Source: Campylobacteraceae bacterium UBA1877
Lineage (GTDB): Bacteria; Campylobacterota; Campylobacteria; Campylobacterales; Campylobacteraceae
Reading direction: 5' to 3'
DNA: 5,560 nt
Assembly (NCBI GenBank): GCA_002352945.1
Contig: DDHL01000062.1
Coordinates: forward strand, 1-5,560
This document shows positions 5,494 through 5,560 of the stretch, one piece after another. Under the pieces are notes generated by a model. That model was given only the letters and a program-made list of their open reading frames with translations. It had not been told where the DNA came from and did not search any database. The position numbers and the translations under genes are program-made. Numbering within the stretch: the first letter of the stretch is position 1; each line of letters begins with the position of its first letter.

Positions 5494-5560
5494 CGGGGTG
5501 TGGCGCAGTCTGGTCAGCGTGCTACCTTGGGGTGGTAGAGGCCGTGGGTTCAAATCCCGC
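5494..5560 (+). tRNA. tRNA-Pro (anticodon GGG), cut by the window edge
   Basis: The cloverleaf can be traced base by base. The acceptor 5' strand is CGGGGTG (5494-5500), and the D arm runs from GCGC (5503-5506) to GCG (5517-5519). The anticodon stem CTACC/GGTAG (5522-5526, 5534-5538) holds the loop TTGGGGT, with anticodon GGG at 5529-5531. A five-base variable region follows, then the T arm GTGGG/CCCGC (5544-5548, 5556-5560) around TTCAAAT. The window ends on the last base of the T stem, so the 3' acceptor strand (expected CACCCCG plus the discriminator base) lies outside. GGG reads CCC and CCU proline codons. The C at position 1 and the G-rich acceptor are typical of bacterial tRNA-Pro. Confidence 0.93.

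Overview
The window is A+T-rich chromosomal DNA that most resembles a member of the Campylobacterota (the Sulfurospirillum / Sulfurimonas type). The evidence is the base and codon composition, T-rich upstream regions with TATAAT-like -10 boxes but no clear -35, and the style of the genes. The genus assignment is inference. Nothing in the sequence indicates phage, plasmid, CRISPR or transposase content.

Layout from left to right. (1) A promoter followed by a complete MATE-family multidrug/Na+ antiporter on the + strand (108-1439). (2) Only 27 bp further on, and convergent with it, a methyl-accepting chemotaxis protein on the - strand (1467-3098). Its start is best placed at an internal GTG behind a strong Shine-Dalgarno sequence. 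(3) A 247-bp divergent regulatory gap, then a small two-helix membrane protein of the DUF2798 type on the + strand (3346-3546, GTG start). (4) A gap holding a clear intrinsic terminator that faces the - strand, then an AEC (auxin efflux carrier) family permease on the - strand (3701-4615). (5) A 234-bp divergent gap containing an unusually G+C-rich stem-loop. (6) An unrecognised, cysteine-rich 158-aa protein on the + strand (4850-5326), with a weak helix-turn-helix look near its N terminus. (7) A 167-bp A+T-rich gap, then a tRNA-Pro (anticodon GGG) cut off by the right edge after its T arm.

The genes are mostly single transcription units in alternating orientation and do not form an operon or pathway. 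Two are small-molecule transporters, one is a chemoreceptor, one is a small membrane protein and one is unknown.

The most notable non-coding signal is a 13-bp sequence, TTTACATGTAAGG, with the palindromic core TTACATGTAA. It occurs four times. One copy overlaps the predicted transcription start and the ribosome-binding site of the MATE gene. Two copies face each other and form a 14-bp stem across the MATE stop codon and the convergent junction. One copy lies upstream of the tRNA. It could be an operator for a dimeric regulator or a dispersed palindromic repeat. The second most notable signal is the G+C-rich hairpin island at 4661-4730, a candidate small RNA or insulating terminator. I see no convincing new multi-gene system.
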